A DNA stretch of 64,000 bases from Acuticoccus sp. MNP-M23 (GTDB taxonomy: Bacteria > Pseudomonadota > Alphaproteobacteria > Rhizobiales > Amorphaceae). The translations under genes and the position numbers were made by a program. Under the pieces are notes generated by a model. That model made no database searches, had not been told where the DNA came from, and saw nothing but the letters and a program-made list of their open reading frames with translations. Positions 1-8,149 of this stretch are shown here, piece by piece; position 1 is the stretch's first letter; the number at the start of each line of letters is the position of its first letter. Where the stretch lies: contig NZ_CP133480.1 in NCBI RefSeq assembly GCF_031195445.1, positions 3,898,501-3,962,500 of the forward strand, written 5' to 3'.

Positions 1-304
1 GGGCGGAGGCCGGGTCCTGAAACACCATCTGCATCGACTGGCGCAGCGCTCTCAGGCGCTTCGGGCTCGCGGTCAGCACGTCTTCGCCGTCATATTGCAC
101 GGACCCGCTGTCGGCCTCGATCAGACGCAAGGTCGCGCGGGCGGCGGTGGATTTCCCGCAGCCCGATTCGCCCACGATGCCAAGCGCCTCGCCGTGGTCC
201 ACCGAGAAGGACACGCCGTCGAGCGCCCGCAAGCTGACCTTGCGCGGCGGAAAGCCTTCCGTCGCGTGAAAGGTTTTCGTGATCGACTTCACCTCGAGGA
301 GCAT
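1..304 (-). CDS. Peptide-type ABC transporter ATPase (DppF-like), partial
   Basis: This is the N-terminal 101 residues of an ABC ATPase; the rest lies beyond the left edge. The Walker A motif GESGCGKST is at about residue 44 and the Q-loop VFQDP is near the cut end. The start ATG at 304 overlaps the TGA of the preceding ATPase gene (ATGA), so the two are translationally coupled. It is the last gene seen of an importer operon that runs SBP, two permeases, two ATPases, the standard Dpp/Opp order. It would power uptake of a peptide or related compound at the inner membrane. The substrate cannot be told from sequence. Confidence 0.9.
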   Translation of the reverse strand, partial: MLLEVKSITKTFHATEGFPPRKVSLRALDGVSFSVDHGEALGIVGESGCGKSTAARATLRLIEADSGSVQYDGEDVLTASPKRLRALRQSMQMVFQDPASA

Positions 305-1350
305 CAGGCGTCATCCCCCACCGGTGCCGCTTTGACCCAGCAGCGCGCGGTGTGTTGCGGGTCGCTCCCCACCGCAATCAGCGGCGGGCGTTCGGCGCAC
401 TTGTCGATCCGCAGCGGACAGCGGCCCTGGTAGCGGCAACCCGCCGGCATCGCCTGCAGCGAGGGGACCTGGCCCGGAATGGGGTTGAGGTCGTCGGAAG
501 CGCGATCCACCCGCGGCATCGCCGACATCAGGGCGACGCTGTAGGGATGTCGCGGCTCGGCGAAGAACGTGGCGACGGGCGCGCTCTCCACCACGTCGCC
601 GCCATACATCACCATCACGCGCTGGGCGTTGCTCGCCACCACGCCAAGATTGTGCGTGATGAGGAGGATGCCGAGGCCAAGTTCGTTCTGGAGGCCGCGC
701 AGAAGGTCCAGCACCTGTGCCTGCACGGTGACGTCGAGGGCGGTGGTGGGTTCGTCGGCGATGAGAGCGCCCGGCGAACAGGCGATTGCCAGCGCAATCA
801 TCACCCGCTGGCGCATGCCGCCCGAAAACTCGTGCGGGTAGGCCGAGAAGCGCTGCCGGGCGGCGGGGATGCGCACCTCTTCCATCAGCGCCAGCGCCCG
901 CGCGCTGGCCTCCTTGCGGCTCATGTTGCGGTGGTAGATCAGCGACTCGGCGATCTGAAAGCCCACCTTCAGCACGGGATTGAGCGAGGACATCGGCTCC
1001 TGGAAAATCATGCCGATGGCTTCGCCGCGGACCTTCTCCATCGCCTTTTCCGGCAAGCCGCTGATCGTGCGGCCGTCAACGTTCACCGTTCCGGCGGAGA
1101 GGCGGCCGATTTTCGCCGGCAACAGGCCCATGATGGTCATTGCCGTGAGGCTCTTGCCACAGCCAGACTCGCCCACCAGCGCAAGCGTCTCGCCGCGCTG
1201 GACAGAGAAGCTCACGTCGCGCACGGCGTCGTACCAGGTGCCGCCGAGGCGCAGCGACGTGGTGAGGCCGTCGACCGCCAGCGCAGGCGGCGACGCAGCG
1301 CCCGGCGCGTCGGCCGGCGGCGTGCGCGCCTCGATCTTGGCGGCGCTCAT
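304..1350 (-). CDS. Peptide-type ABC transporter ATPase (DppD-like)
   Basis: A 348-aa ATPase with Walker A GESGCGKS, signature FSGGMRQRV and Walker [11 protein letters not shown]. The C-terminal region with a Cys-containing [10 protein letters not shown] segment is typical of the oligopeptide/dipeptide ATPase extension (oligo_HPY). It pairs with the downstream partial ATPase to form the nucleotide-binding dimer of a five-component importer. Its ATG overlaps the permease stop by ATGA. An N-terminal stretch of about 25 residues rich in Ala and Pro precedes the core domain. The class assignment is secure; the transported molecule is not known. Confidence 0.93.
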   Translation of the reverse strand: MSAAKIEARTPPADAPGAASPPALAVDGLTTSLRLGGTWYDAVRDVSFSVQRGETLALVGESGCGKSLTAMTIMGLLPAKIGRLSAGTVNVDGRTISGLPEKAMEKVRGEAIGMIFQEPMSSLNPVLKVGFQIAESLIYHRNMSRKEASARALALMEEVRIPAARQRFSAYPHEFSGGMRQRVMIALAIACSPGALIADEPTTALDVTVQAQVLDLLRGLQNELGLGILLITHNLGVVASNAQRVMVMYGGDVVESAPVATFFAEPRHPYSVALMSAMPRVDRASDDLNPIPGQVPSLQAMPAGCRYQGRCPLRIDKCAERPPLIAVGSDPQHTARCWVKAAPVGDDA

Positions 1351-2252
1351 ACCGGTGCCCGCGGGTCGGTGGCGTCGCGCAGCCCGTCGCCGATGAGGTT
1401 GAGGCCGACCATCACGATGAGGATGGCGATGGAGGGGAAGATCGAAAGCCCCGGCGAATCGAGAAGGTTGTCGAACCCGTCACGCACCAGCCCGCCCCAG
1501 GTGGCGATGGGCGGCGGCGCGCCGAGGCCGATGAAGGAGAGCGTTGCCTCTGTGCGGATCGCGGTCGCCAGCCACAGCGAGGCGAGCACGGTGATCTCGT
1601 CGGCGATGTTGGGCAGGATATGCCGGAACATGATGCGCCCGTTGCCGTAGCCGAGCGCCCGGCAGGCATCGACGAAGTCGCGCTCCTTGATGGCGATGGT
1701 GGAGCCGCGCGCAATCCGCACGAAGGCGGGGATCGCCGTGATGGTGATGGCGAGGATGAGGTTGGCGATGGAGGGCCCGAGGAGCGCCACGATGATGATG
1801 CCCATGATGATCTGCGGAAAGCTCATCAGCCCGTCGTTGGCGCCGGAGATGATCCGGTCCACCCGCCCGCCGAAGAAGCCGGACACCACGCCGATTGCGA
1901 CGCCGATTGCGACGGCGAGGATCGTCGACACGAAGCCCACGAAGAGCGAGATGCGCGCGCCGTAGATGATGCGGGAGAGGATGTCGCGGCCGAACTGATC
2001 GGTGCCGAGCCAGTAGACGGGGCCGGGGCCTTCCAGCTTGTGCAGGATGTTCTGGGCGTAGGGATCGTGCGGCGCGATGAGAGGCGCGAAGATGGCGCAG
2101 AAGATCATGATGCCGACCATCACGAGGCCGACTGTGAGCGCGCCGGAGCGCATCGCGCGAGCAAGGAGCGTGCGAAAACGGCCCGGACGGCGGGCGGTCG
2201 CCGCTTCGTTCATCTCGGGATCGACGGGCAACGGGGTTGCGGGGGCGCTCAT
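1347..2252 (-). CDS. Peptide-type ABC transporter permease (DppC-like)
   Basis: A 301-aa inner-membrane permease of the DppC/OppC family. The N-terminal membrane segment is followed by the typical YWLGTDQFGRDILSRIIYG segment, and the EAA cytoplasmic loop (EACRALG-like, here DACRALGYGNGRIMFRHILPN) is present. About six membrane segments can be seen. The start ATG at 2252 overlaps the stop of the upstream permease gene, and the end overlaps the ATPase start, so the genes form one transcription unit. Confidence 0.93.
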   Translation of the reverse strand: MSAPATPLPVDPEMNEAATARRPGRFRTLLARAMRSGALTVGLVMVGIMIFCAIFAPLIAPHDPYAQNILHKLEGPGPVYWLGTDQFGRDILSRIIYGARISLFVGFVSTILAVAIGVAIGVVSGFFGGRVDRIISGANDGLMSFPQIIMGIIIVALLGPSIANLILAITITAIPAFVRIARGSTIAIKERDFVDACRALGYGNGRIMFRHILPNIADEITVLASLWLATAIRTEATLSFIGLGAPPPIATWGGLVRDGFDNLLDSPGLSIFPSIAILIVMVGLNLIGDGLRDATDPRAPV

Positions 2253-3193
2253 TTGGTTTTCACCCGCGGGTCGACGAAGCCGTAGGCAAGGTCCGTGGCA
2301 AGGTTCACGACGGCGATGATGAAGGCATAGATCACCATCAGTCCCTGCAGCATCGTGTAGTCGCGCTTGTCCAGCGCGCCGATGATGAGCTTGCCGAGGC
2401 CGGGACGGTTGAAGACGATTTCGGTGAGGACGGAGTTGCCCATCAGGACGCCGAAATAAAGGCCGATCACGGTGATGACCGGGATGAGGACGTTGCGGAA
2501 GCCGTGCCGCCAGATGACGGCGAGGCCGGGCACGCCCTTGGCCCTGGCGGTGCGCATGTAGTCCTCCGAGAGGGCTTTCAGCATCGCCGAGCGGGTCACG
2601 CGGGTGATGTAGGCCATCATGATGAGACCCAGATTGAGCGCCGGCAGCGCCAGCGAGCGCAGCCGCTCCACCGGCTCGTCGAGCGGGTAGCCCCGCGACA
2701 GGACCGGGAACCAGCCGAGATGGATGGAGAAGAAGAGAAGCATCAGGACGGCGGAGATGAACGCCGGAAAGGACAGGCCCGCCAGCGAAATGATCCGCGC
2801 CAGCCAGTCCATCACGCCGTCACGCTTGCGGGCGGCAAGGATGCCGAGCGGCACGCCGCCCAGAACGCCGATGGCGAGCGAGGTGATGGTGAGCTCGATG
2901 GTGTAGGGCAGAACCGCCCACACATCGGCAAGAACCGGCCGGTTGGTGACGAGGGAGCGACCGAGATCGCCGGACAGAACGTCACCCATGAAGGTGACGT
3001 ACTGGCGCCAGATGGGAAGGTCGAGGCCGAGGCGCGTGCGCAGTTCGGCAAGCGCTTCGGCCGTTGCGTTGTCGCCCATGATGACGATGGCCGGATCACC
3101 CGGGACGATGCGCACCAGGATGAACACCAGCGTCAGGACGCCCAGAAGCATCGGCACGGTGTAGAGCGCGCGCTTGAGAAGGTAAAATCCCAT
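2249..3193 (-). CDS. Peptide-type ABC transporter permease (DppB-like)
   Basis: A 314-aa permease of the DppB/OppB family, recognisable from the N-terminal MGFYLLKRALYTVPMLLGV segment, the RIVPGDPA motif and the EDYMRTARAKGVPGLAVIWRH coupling loop. It forms the translocation channel with the DppC-like partner. It begins 54 bases after the solute-binding protein gene, and the gap holds a strong stem-loop (3220-3242). Confidence 0.93.
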   Translation of the reverse strand: MGFYLLKRALYTVPMLLGVLTLVFILVRIVPGDPAIVIMGDNATAEALAELRTRLGLDLPIWRQYVTFMGDVLSGDLGRSLVTNRPVLADVWAVLPYTIELTITSLAIGVLGGVPLGILAARKRDGVMDWLARIISLAGLSFPAFISAVLMLLFFSIHLGWFPVLSRGYPLDEPVERLRSLALPALNLGLIMMAYITRVTRSAMLKALSEDYMRTARAKGVPGLAVIWRHGFRNVLIPVITVIGLYFGVLMGNSVLTEIVFNRPGLGKLIIGALDKRDYTMLQGLMVIYAFIIAVVNLATDLAYGFVDPRVKTK

Positions 3194-3219
3194 CCCGTTC
3201 CCCCGTTGCCGTAGTGGAT

Positions 3220-3242
3220 CGGCCCGCGCGATGCGCGGGCCG
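3220..3242 (-). terminator. Intercistronic stem-loop between binding protein and permease genes
   Basis: A perfect 10-bp inverted repeat, CGGCCCGCGC/GCGCGGGCCG, with a 3-base loop sits directly after the binding-protein stop codon. No T-run follows, so it is more likely an mRNA-stabilising or partial-attenuation hairpin than a full terminator. Such hairpins commonly keep binding-protein mRNA more abundant than permease mRNA. That role is inferred. Confidence 0.6.
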
Positions 3243-3247
3243 GTTGG

Positions 3248-4792
3248 TTATTCGGCGATCGTGGTGTTCTCGGTGATTTCCGGCCCGAGATGCATTGCCG
3301 CCTGCAGGTCGTAACCGTAGTCGACCTTGTCGCTCTTGGCCCACGCGATCAGCTGCTCGTGCAGCGGCACGGCGCAGTTTTCGTCGACGATCTTCTTTTG
3401 GGCGGTCTTCCAGAGTTCGAGCTGCTTCTCGGTGTCCTGCTCCACGCGGGCCGCGTCGATCTCGTCGTCGGCCACGTCGCAGTGGGAGAAGTTTGTTGCC
3501 GCCGTCGGGGTACCGACGGTGGAGCGCGAGTGGAAGAACTGGGTCAGATAGACGTCCGCCACGGGGAAGCGGGCGGCGGAGTAGTAGACCACCTGCGACA
3601 GGTCTTTGCGGATGTTGGCGTGGAAGGTCTGGTGATCCACGACCTCAAGGTCGAGGGTGATGCCGGCCTCGGCGAGCTGGGCTTGCAGCACCTGCGCGAT
3701 GGACAGCATCGAGGGCAGGGAGGTCTGGATCATCTTGAGCGTGATCCCGTCCGGATAGCCGGCCTCTGCCAGCATTTCCTTCGCTTTCGCGGGGTCACCC
3801 TTGGCCACCAGATCCTGCGCCTCGAAGCCGAGGTTGCCGGCGGGGATGATCGATTCAGCCGGCTTTGCGATGGCATCGCCGAGGAAATCGACAAATTGCT
3901 GCCGGTCGATGGCGGTCACGATGGCGTCTCGCACAGCGGGATCGTCGAGCGGCTCCATCGACATGTTGAAGTGGATGTTCTGCAGCTCGGCCGGGCGCAC
4001 CACGTTGACCGTGACGCCGTCCATATCGCTCATCCGGTCGATCCACTGCTGATCCTGGCGACCGTACATCACGTCGAGTTCGCCTGACTGCATCGCGAGG
4101 TCGCGGGCCGAGTCGGACGGGATGAAGCGATACACGATCTGGTCGATCTTCGGCTCACCGCGGAAATAGTCGGGGTTTGCGTCGAACGTGATCGATTCCT
4201 GCGGGCTGTATTCGCCGACCATGAACGGACCGGTGCCCACGGCCTTGAGCGTGAAATCGGGGCCCAGCTCCTCGACCGCCTTTTTGCTCACGATGTTGCC
4301 ACCATGATAGTTGGCGACGAGGCCGAGCAGCGAGGGGACGGGCGAGGACAAGGTGATCTTGACCGTCTTGTCGTCGAGCGCCTCGACCTTCTCGAAGGCC
4401 GCATAGTCGCCGGAGAAGGACGACGTCTCCTTGTCGGCGGCGCGGTTCAGCGAGAACACCACGTCCTCTGCCGTGAGTTCGCCGTAGCCGTGGTGAAACT
4501 CTACCCCGTCACGCAGGTGGAAGGTCCACTCCAGGCCGTCCTCGCTCTTCTCCCAGCTTTCGGCAAGGTCGGGTTCCAGCGCGCCGAGGTCGTCGGAGCC
4601 GGGGGGAAAGCGCACGAGGCCGTTGAAGACCCAGCCGGTCATCGGCTTGTCCTGGGTGGTGGTGGCCTTGTGCGGGTCGATCTGGCCGATATCGGGCGCG
4701 GCCATGCCGACGGACAGGACGGACTGGGCGCTCACCGGCGTGGCGATGGCAAGCGGTAGAGCAACCGTCATTGCGAGGAGGCGGTACTTCAT
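3248..4792 (-). CDS. ABC transporter solute-binding protein, family 5
   Basis: A 514-aa periplasmic binding protein (SBP_bac_5, Dpp/Opp type). The chosen ATG at 4792 has a GGAG Shine-Dalgarno six bases upstream and gives a clean signal peptide MKYRLLAMTVALPLAIATPVSA. The reading frame is open further upstream to 5020, but that extension looks like antisense of the oxidoreductase gene. Family features include an N-terminal DPHKATTTQD segment, a LAESWEKSEDGLEWTFHLRDG block and the C-terminal DENCAVPLHEQLIAWAKS block. It captures the ligand for the permease/ATPase genes downstream. The FAD-dependent oxidoreductase upstream hints at an amine or amino-acid-like ligand, which is only inference. Confidence 0.92.
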   Translation of the reverse strand: MKYRLLAMTVALPLAIATPVSAQSVLSVGMAAPDIGQIDPHKATTTQDKPMTGWVFNGLVRFPPGSDDLGALEPDLAESWEKSEDGLEWTFHLRDGVEFHHGYGELTAEDVVFSLNRAADKETSSFSGDYAAFEKVEALDDKTVKITLSSPVPSLLGLVANYHGGNIVSKKAVEELGPDFTLKAVGTGPFMVGEYSPQESITFDANPDYFRGEPKIDQIVYRFIPSDSARDLAMQSGELDVMYGRQDQQWIDRMSDMDGVTVNVVRPAELQNIHFNMSMEPLDDPAVRDAIVTAIDRQQFVDFLGDAIAKPAESIIPAGNLGFEAQDLVAKGDPAKAKEMLAEAGYPDGITLKMIQTSLPSMLSIAQVLQAQLAEAGITLDLEVVDHQTFHANIRKDLSQVVYYSAARFPVADVYLTQFFHSRSTVGTPTAATNFSHCDVADDEIDAARVEQDTEKQLELWKTAQKKIVDENCAVPLHEQLIAWAKSDKVDYGYDLQAAMHLGPEITENTTIAE

Positions 4793-4871
4793 CAGTGGCT
4801 CCATACGGTGTTCAGGTGGGTCGATCGGGTTTGCAGTCCCGTCGCGCGTCCGCCTGGGGAGAATTCCAGCT

Positions 4872-6152
4872 TCACGCTGCGACTGCATGTTTGGGGCCGA
4901 AGCGCGACAGGCGGAACGGCAGAGGGTCGGCAATCGGGTCGCGGCCGAGCGCAAGCTGGGCCGCCAGCGCGCCCGCGCCGGGGCCGAGGCCGAAGCCGTG
5001 GCCCGACAGACCTGACGCAATCACCAGGCCCGGTACGCTCGCAACCGTGTCGATCACCGGCATCTCGTCGGGCATCACATCGATGAGCGAGGCCCAGCTT
5101 TCCACCGGCTTCGCCTCGGCGAGGTGCGGGTAGAGCGAGCGTGCGGTGCGGAACAGATCGGTGAGAAGCGCCTGATCGGGCGCGGGGTCGAGCGTGCGAA
5201 CCAGCTCGAAGGGGGAGGTGTCGTCCTCACCCCAGCGATGGTGCCCCAGCGGGCCGAAATATTCCCTGCCGAGACGCAGCTTCATCATCTTGCGGCGTTT
5301 CCACATGACAGGCAGAAACGCGCGGAAATGCTCAAACGCCGCGGGGATGAGATCGAACCGGGCGGCGGTCGCCCGCCCCACGGTGTAGCCGCCGTCGAGG
5401 CGGGGGCGGATGGAGGCCCCGGAGGCGCCGAAGGTGCTGGTGGAAATCGGCGCAACCGGTGAGGTCCGCATGGCCGACGAGCGGACGCCAAGCTGCGGAA
5501 AGCGCACGTTGATATTCTTCAGGAAGGTGCGCGACCACGCACCGCCGGCGAGGATCACCGACTGCGCCGCAATCGGGCCGTGCTCGGTGACGACCCCCGT
5601 GACCCGCCCGCCCTCTTGCATCAGCGTGCGAACCGCCGTGCCGGTCGCGATGACGGCGCCTTTCGCCTCCGCATAGCGGGCGAGCGCGGGGACGGCCCGT
5701 GACGGCTCGGCGTAGGCATCGGTCGGCGAACGCACGCCCCCCCTGAAGCGCCGATCGGTGCGCCCCGTCATCTCGTCGACCTCGGCGGATGACAGGATGT
5801 GCGTCTCGATCTGATACTGGCCCGCATGCTCCATCCAGTCGATGTGGCGCTGGAGCTCCTCGTCTGACTGCGCGAAATACGAAACCCCGCCGACACGGAA
5901 GCCGACATCCTCGATCCGTTCGGCGAGACGGCGCCAGATCCGGTCGCTTTCGAGCATCAGCGGGAGCTCTTCGGGCCGGCGTCCCTGCTTGCGGATCCAG
6001 CCCCAGTTTCGCGAAGACTGCTCGCCCGCCACCGTGCCCTTTTCGCAGACGACGCAGGGAATGCCCCGCTCGGCGCATTCGATTGCAGCGCCAATGCCAA
6101 CCACGCCACCGCCAATGATTACGACTTCCGTTTCGCTGGGGATCTTGGTCAT
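4872..6152 (-). CDS. FAD-dependent oxidoreductase, DAO family
   Basis: A 426-aa flavoenzyme of the D-amino-acid-oxidase/glycine-oxidase superfamily. The dinucleotide-binding motif GGGVVGIGAA lies at residues 14-23, followed by CEKGTVAGEQSSRNWGW, a flavin-contact segment. The C-terminal VIASGLSGHGFGLGPGAGAL is the family's second FAD-binding stretch. The ATG at 6152 is preferred over the longer frame because it places the Rossmann motif at the usual distance. It sits 79 bases upstream of the binding-protein gene on the same strand and probably oxidises the amine or amino-acid-like compound that the importer brings in. The substrate is not resolvable. Confidence 0.85.
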   Translation of the reverse strand: MTKIPSETEVVIIGGGVVGIGAAIECAERGIPCVVCEKGTVAGEQSSRNWGWIRKQGRRPEELPLMLESDRIWRRLAERIEDVGFRVGGVSYFAQSDEELQRHIDWMEHAGQYQIETHILSSAEVDEMTGRTDRRFRGGVRSPTDAYAEPSRAVPALARYAEAKGAVIATGTAVRTLMQEGGRVTGVVTEHGPIAAQSVILAGGAWSRTFLKNINVRFPQLGVRSSAMRTSPVAPISTSTFGASGASIRPRLDGGYTVGRATAARFDLIPAAFEHFRAFLPVMWKRRKMMKLRLGREYFGPLGHHRWGEDDTSPFELVRTLDPAPDQALLTDLFRTARSLYPHLAEAKPVESWASLIDVMPDEMPVIDTVASVPGLVIASGLSGHGFGLGPGAGALAAQLALGRDPIADPLPFRLSRFGPKHAVAA

Positions 6153-6191
6153 TCGCGCCGTCTGGTGTGGTTTGCTTGGCCGAAGGGTAGA

Positions 6192-6220
6192 AATGTGACC
6201 AGCTCTAACGCAAGTATAAT
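6192..6220 (+). promoter_or_regulatory. Possible lysR promoter in divergent region
   Basis: The 95-bp gap between the divergent oxidoreductase and lysR genes holds a perfect TATAAT at 6215-6220, 27 bases before the LysR start. The -35 region is poor (AATGTG at 17 bp spacing). LysR regulators normally act on such shared intergenic regions. No convincing T-N11-A dyad stands out. Confidence 0.35.
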
Positions 6221-6247
6221 TTTCGGCGCCTTTCATACGGAAAACTT

Positions 6248-7156
6248 ATGCTTAGCCAGCGAGCACTGGAAGCTTTCAAAACAGTCATGGCCACCGGCTC
6301 CGCATCAGCGGCGGCGCAGGAGCTGTCCGTGTCGCAGCCGGCGGTGAGCCGACTGCTCAAGACGCTGGAGGATAGCCTCGAACTCGTGCTTTTCACCCGT
6401 GCCGGCAACCGCCTCGTCCCCACCGACGCCGCGCGCCTGCTGGCCGACGAAGTGGAGCATGCCTTTGTCGGGCTGACCGATATTGAGGCAAGTGCGCGGC
6501 GCATAAGGCGCGGCGAGCATGGCGCGGTGAAACTCGCCGCCATGCCCGTCATCTCCACGACGATCCTTGTGGCGCTGACGAGCGAGCTGCTGGCGTCCCG
6601 GCCCGGCGTGAGCCTTGAGATCAACTCGATGCGCACATCCTCCATCATTCCGGTTGTCGCCCGGCGGCAGGCCGAACTCGGATTTGTGAGCCCGCGCCGC
6701 GTCACCCCGGAGGTTGCGGTCCTTGCCCACGACCACTTCCCCTATCGGTGCATCCTGCGCGCTGACGATCCGCTCGCCACCCGCGAGAGCCTTTCGCTGA
6801 CCGACCTCGCCGGGCGGGATTTCATCGGCTACACGGCCGCGAGCACCACCACGGGGCGCATTCTGGACAGGCTGATCGCCCAAATGCCGGTGCCACCGCG
6901 GATCAGGGTTCGCGTCCACCTGTCTGTCGTCGCCCATGCGCTGGTGATGCGCGGGGTGGGGATTGCCGTCGTCGACCCGTTCATGGCGCGCAGCCATGCC
7001 GAGCAGGGCGGGATCAGCCTGCCGATCGATATCGGGGACGGGTTCGGTGTCAGTGTGATCGCCCCGCTCGGCGTTCCGATCACGCAGGAAGTCGCCAACA
7101 TGCTCGACGTCTACCGCGCGCTCAGCAAGACCTATGGCGCGCTGGCGCAGCGATAG
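6248..7156 (+). CDS. LysR-family transcriptional regulator
   Basis: A 302-aa LysR regulator. The winged HTH covers about residues 4-62 (MATGSASAAAQELSVSQPAV, then SRLLKTLEDSL), and a LysR_substrate co-inducer domain of usual length follows. It is transcribed divergently from the FAD oxidoreductase and peptide-type importer genes, which makes that operon its likely target. The inducer is probably the transported compound or its oxidation product, by analogy with other LysR-controlled catabolic operons. Confidence 0.9.
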   Translation: MLSQRALEAFKTVMATGSASAAAQELSVSQPAVSRLLKTLEDSLELVLFTRAGNRLVPTDAARLLADEVEHAFVGLTDIEASARRIRRGEHGAVKLAAMPVISTTILVALTSELLASRPGVSLEINSMRTSSIIPVVARRQAELGFVSPRRVTPEVAVLAHDHFPYRCILRADDPLATRESLSLTDLAGRDFIGYTAASTTTGRILDRLIAQMPVPPRIRVRVHLSVVAHALVMRGVGIAVVDPFMARSHAEQGGISLPIDIGDGFGVSVIAPLGVPITQEVANMLDVYRALSKTYGALAQR

Positions 7157-7345
7157 CCGGTCGCGAAACGATGCTCGCGGTCCTGTCGGGACCGCCGTCG
7201 CCTGCGGTCGGTCGGCGTATCGGGGGCAGGGCACTGGGACGCAGCGGGCGACGGCGGATTTGCCTCATCGATCGCCGTCAGGTCTGTTACTCCGCGTGTG
7301 GTGTCGCTGGCGTGCGGAACTCGGTTCGAGCGCCGGCATTTGCGA

Positions 7346-7366
7346 CGGCGAGCCTTCCGCTCGCCG
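7346..7366 (+). promoter_or_regulatory. 5'-leader hairpin of the Cys-rich protein gene
   Basis: A perfect 8-bp stem CGGCGAGC/GCTCGCCG with a 5-base loop ends eight bases before the AGGAG ribosome-binding site of the next gene. It could stabilise the transcript or modulate ribosome access. The rest of the 229-bp gap after lysR shows no clear promoter or ORF. Confidence 0.4.
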
Positions 7367-7385
7367 GCCACCTCAGGAGTATCGA

Positions 7386-7826
7386 ATGAAACGTGTTTTT
7401 GGAATTCACTGGTGCCTCGTCGCGCTGGCGATGACGCTCTTCGTGTCCATGCCGGATACCGCGCGGGCTGATCTGATGTCAGCCTGTCAGGCGAATATCG
7501 CGAAATGGTGCTCAGGCGTTCCCGATGGCCGCGGGCGGATCTCGGCCTGCCTCATGAGCTATTCGTCCAAGCTGGATGCGGCCTGCCGGTCGGAAGTCGA
7601 TGCTGTCGCCAAGAAGAGCCAGAACAACATCCTCCTGCCAAAGAGCGTTCGCAGTCTCATGGGCGCAGGCAGCGCACCCGCAGTGCCGGCAGAGTGCGCA
7701 GCGGATCAGGGCAAATTCTGCTCCGGGGTGGATGCCGGCGGCCGCAATGCGCTGGCCTGCCTCTACGCGTATTCCGGCAGTGTGAGCGCACCGTGCGCGG
7801 ACGGGATCAAGGCAGCCCTGAAATAG
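7386..7826 (+). CDS. Small secreted Cys-rich repeat protein
   Basis: A 146-aa protein with a signal peptide (cleavage likely after DTARA, about residue 28). An AGGAG ribosome-binding site lies seven bases before the ATG. The mature part has two copies of a four-Cys pattern (C-x(7)-C then C-x(11)-C), first around CQANIAKWCSG...ACLMSYSSKLDAAC and again around CAADQGKFCSG...ACLYAYSGSVSAPC. This matches the cysteine-rich GLG1-type repeat found in small periplasmic proteins of proteobacteria. Four disulfides are likely. The function is unknown and it has no evident operon partner. Confidence 0.75.
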   Translation: MKRVFGIHWCLVALAMTLFVSMPDTARADLMSACQANIAKWCSGVPDGRGRISACLMSYSSKLDAACRSEVDAVAKKSQNNILLPKSVRSLMGAGSAPAVPAECAADQGKFCSGVDAGGRNALACLYAYSGSVSAPCADGIKAALK

Positions 7827-8149
7827 GCACTGCCCTAGAGGCCCGCGCCTTGAGGGCAGCGGGTCTCAATAACCAAGGCGCCCTGCGCGCCAGCACCGGT
7901 TTGAAACCGGCGCGCAGGCGTCGATGGCGGCTGGAATGCCGCCCCGAGCCTCGGGGCGGGTTCGATATGATATCTGTTGCCGCAAGGTTGGCGATGGCGA
8001 CCGCTGCGAAAGAACGCCGCGCGTCGGGCAAAAGCGCTGGGGCAGAGGTTTCAGGATCTGGCAGGACTGCAATCCGTGCTGCTACGCTCAGCCTCTTTCG
8101 TGCAAACTGCGCGTCTGGCAAGTTCGTGCGATCGAACGAGGAATTCACC
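7827..8149 (+). other. Intergenic region with two inverted repeats
   Basis: This 323-bp gap separates the Cys-rich protein gene from the LuxR gene. It holds a 10-bp inverted repeat (CCTGCGCGCC at 7882-7891, GGCGCGCAGG at 7909-7918) enclosing the smaller palindrome CCGGTTTGAAACCGG. A second perfect repeat, GCCCCGAG/CTCGGGGC, is at 7941-7957. Neither is followed by a T-run. They may end transcription of the upstream gene. No protein-coding signal with a ribosome-binding site was seen here. Confidence 0.45.

Noticed and set aside
4793-5020. 76-residue N-terminal extension of the peptide-binding protein
   Set aside because: The internal ATG has a good ribosome-binding site and gives a clean signal peptide; the extension would put the signal peptide inside the protein.
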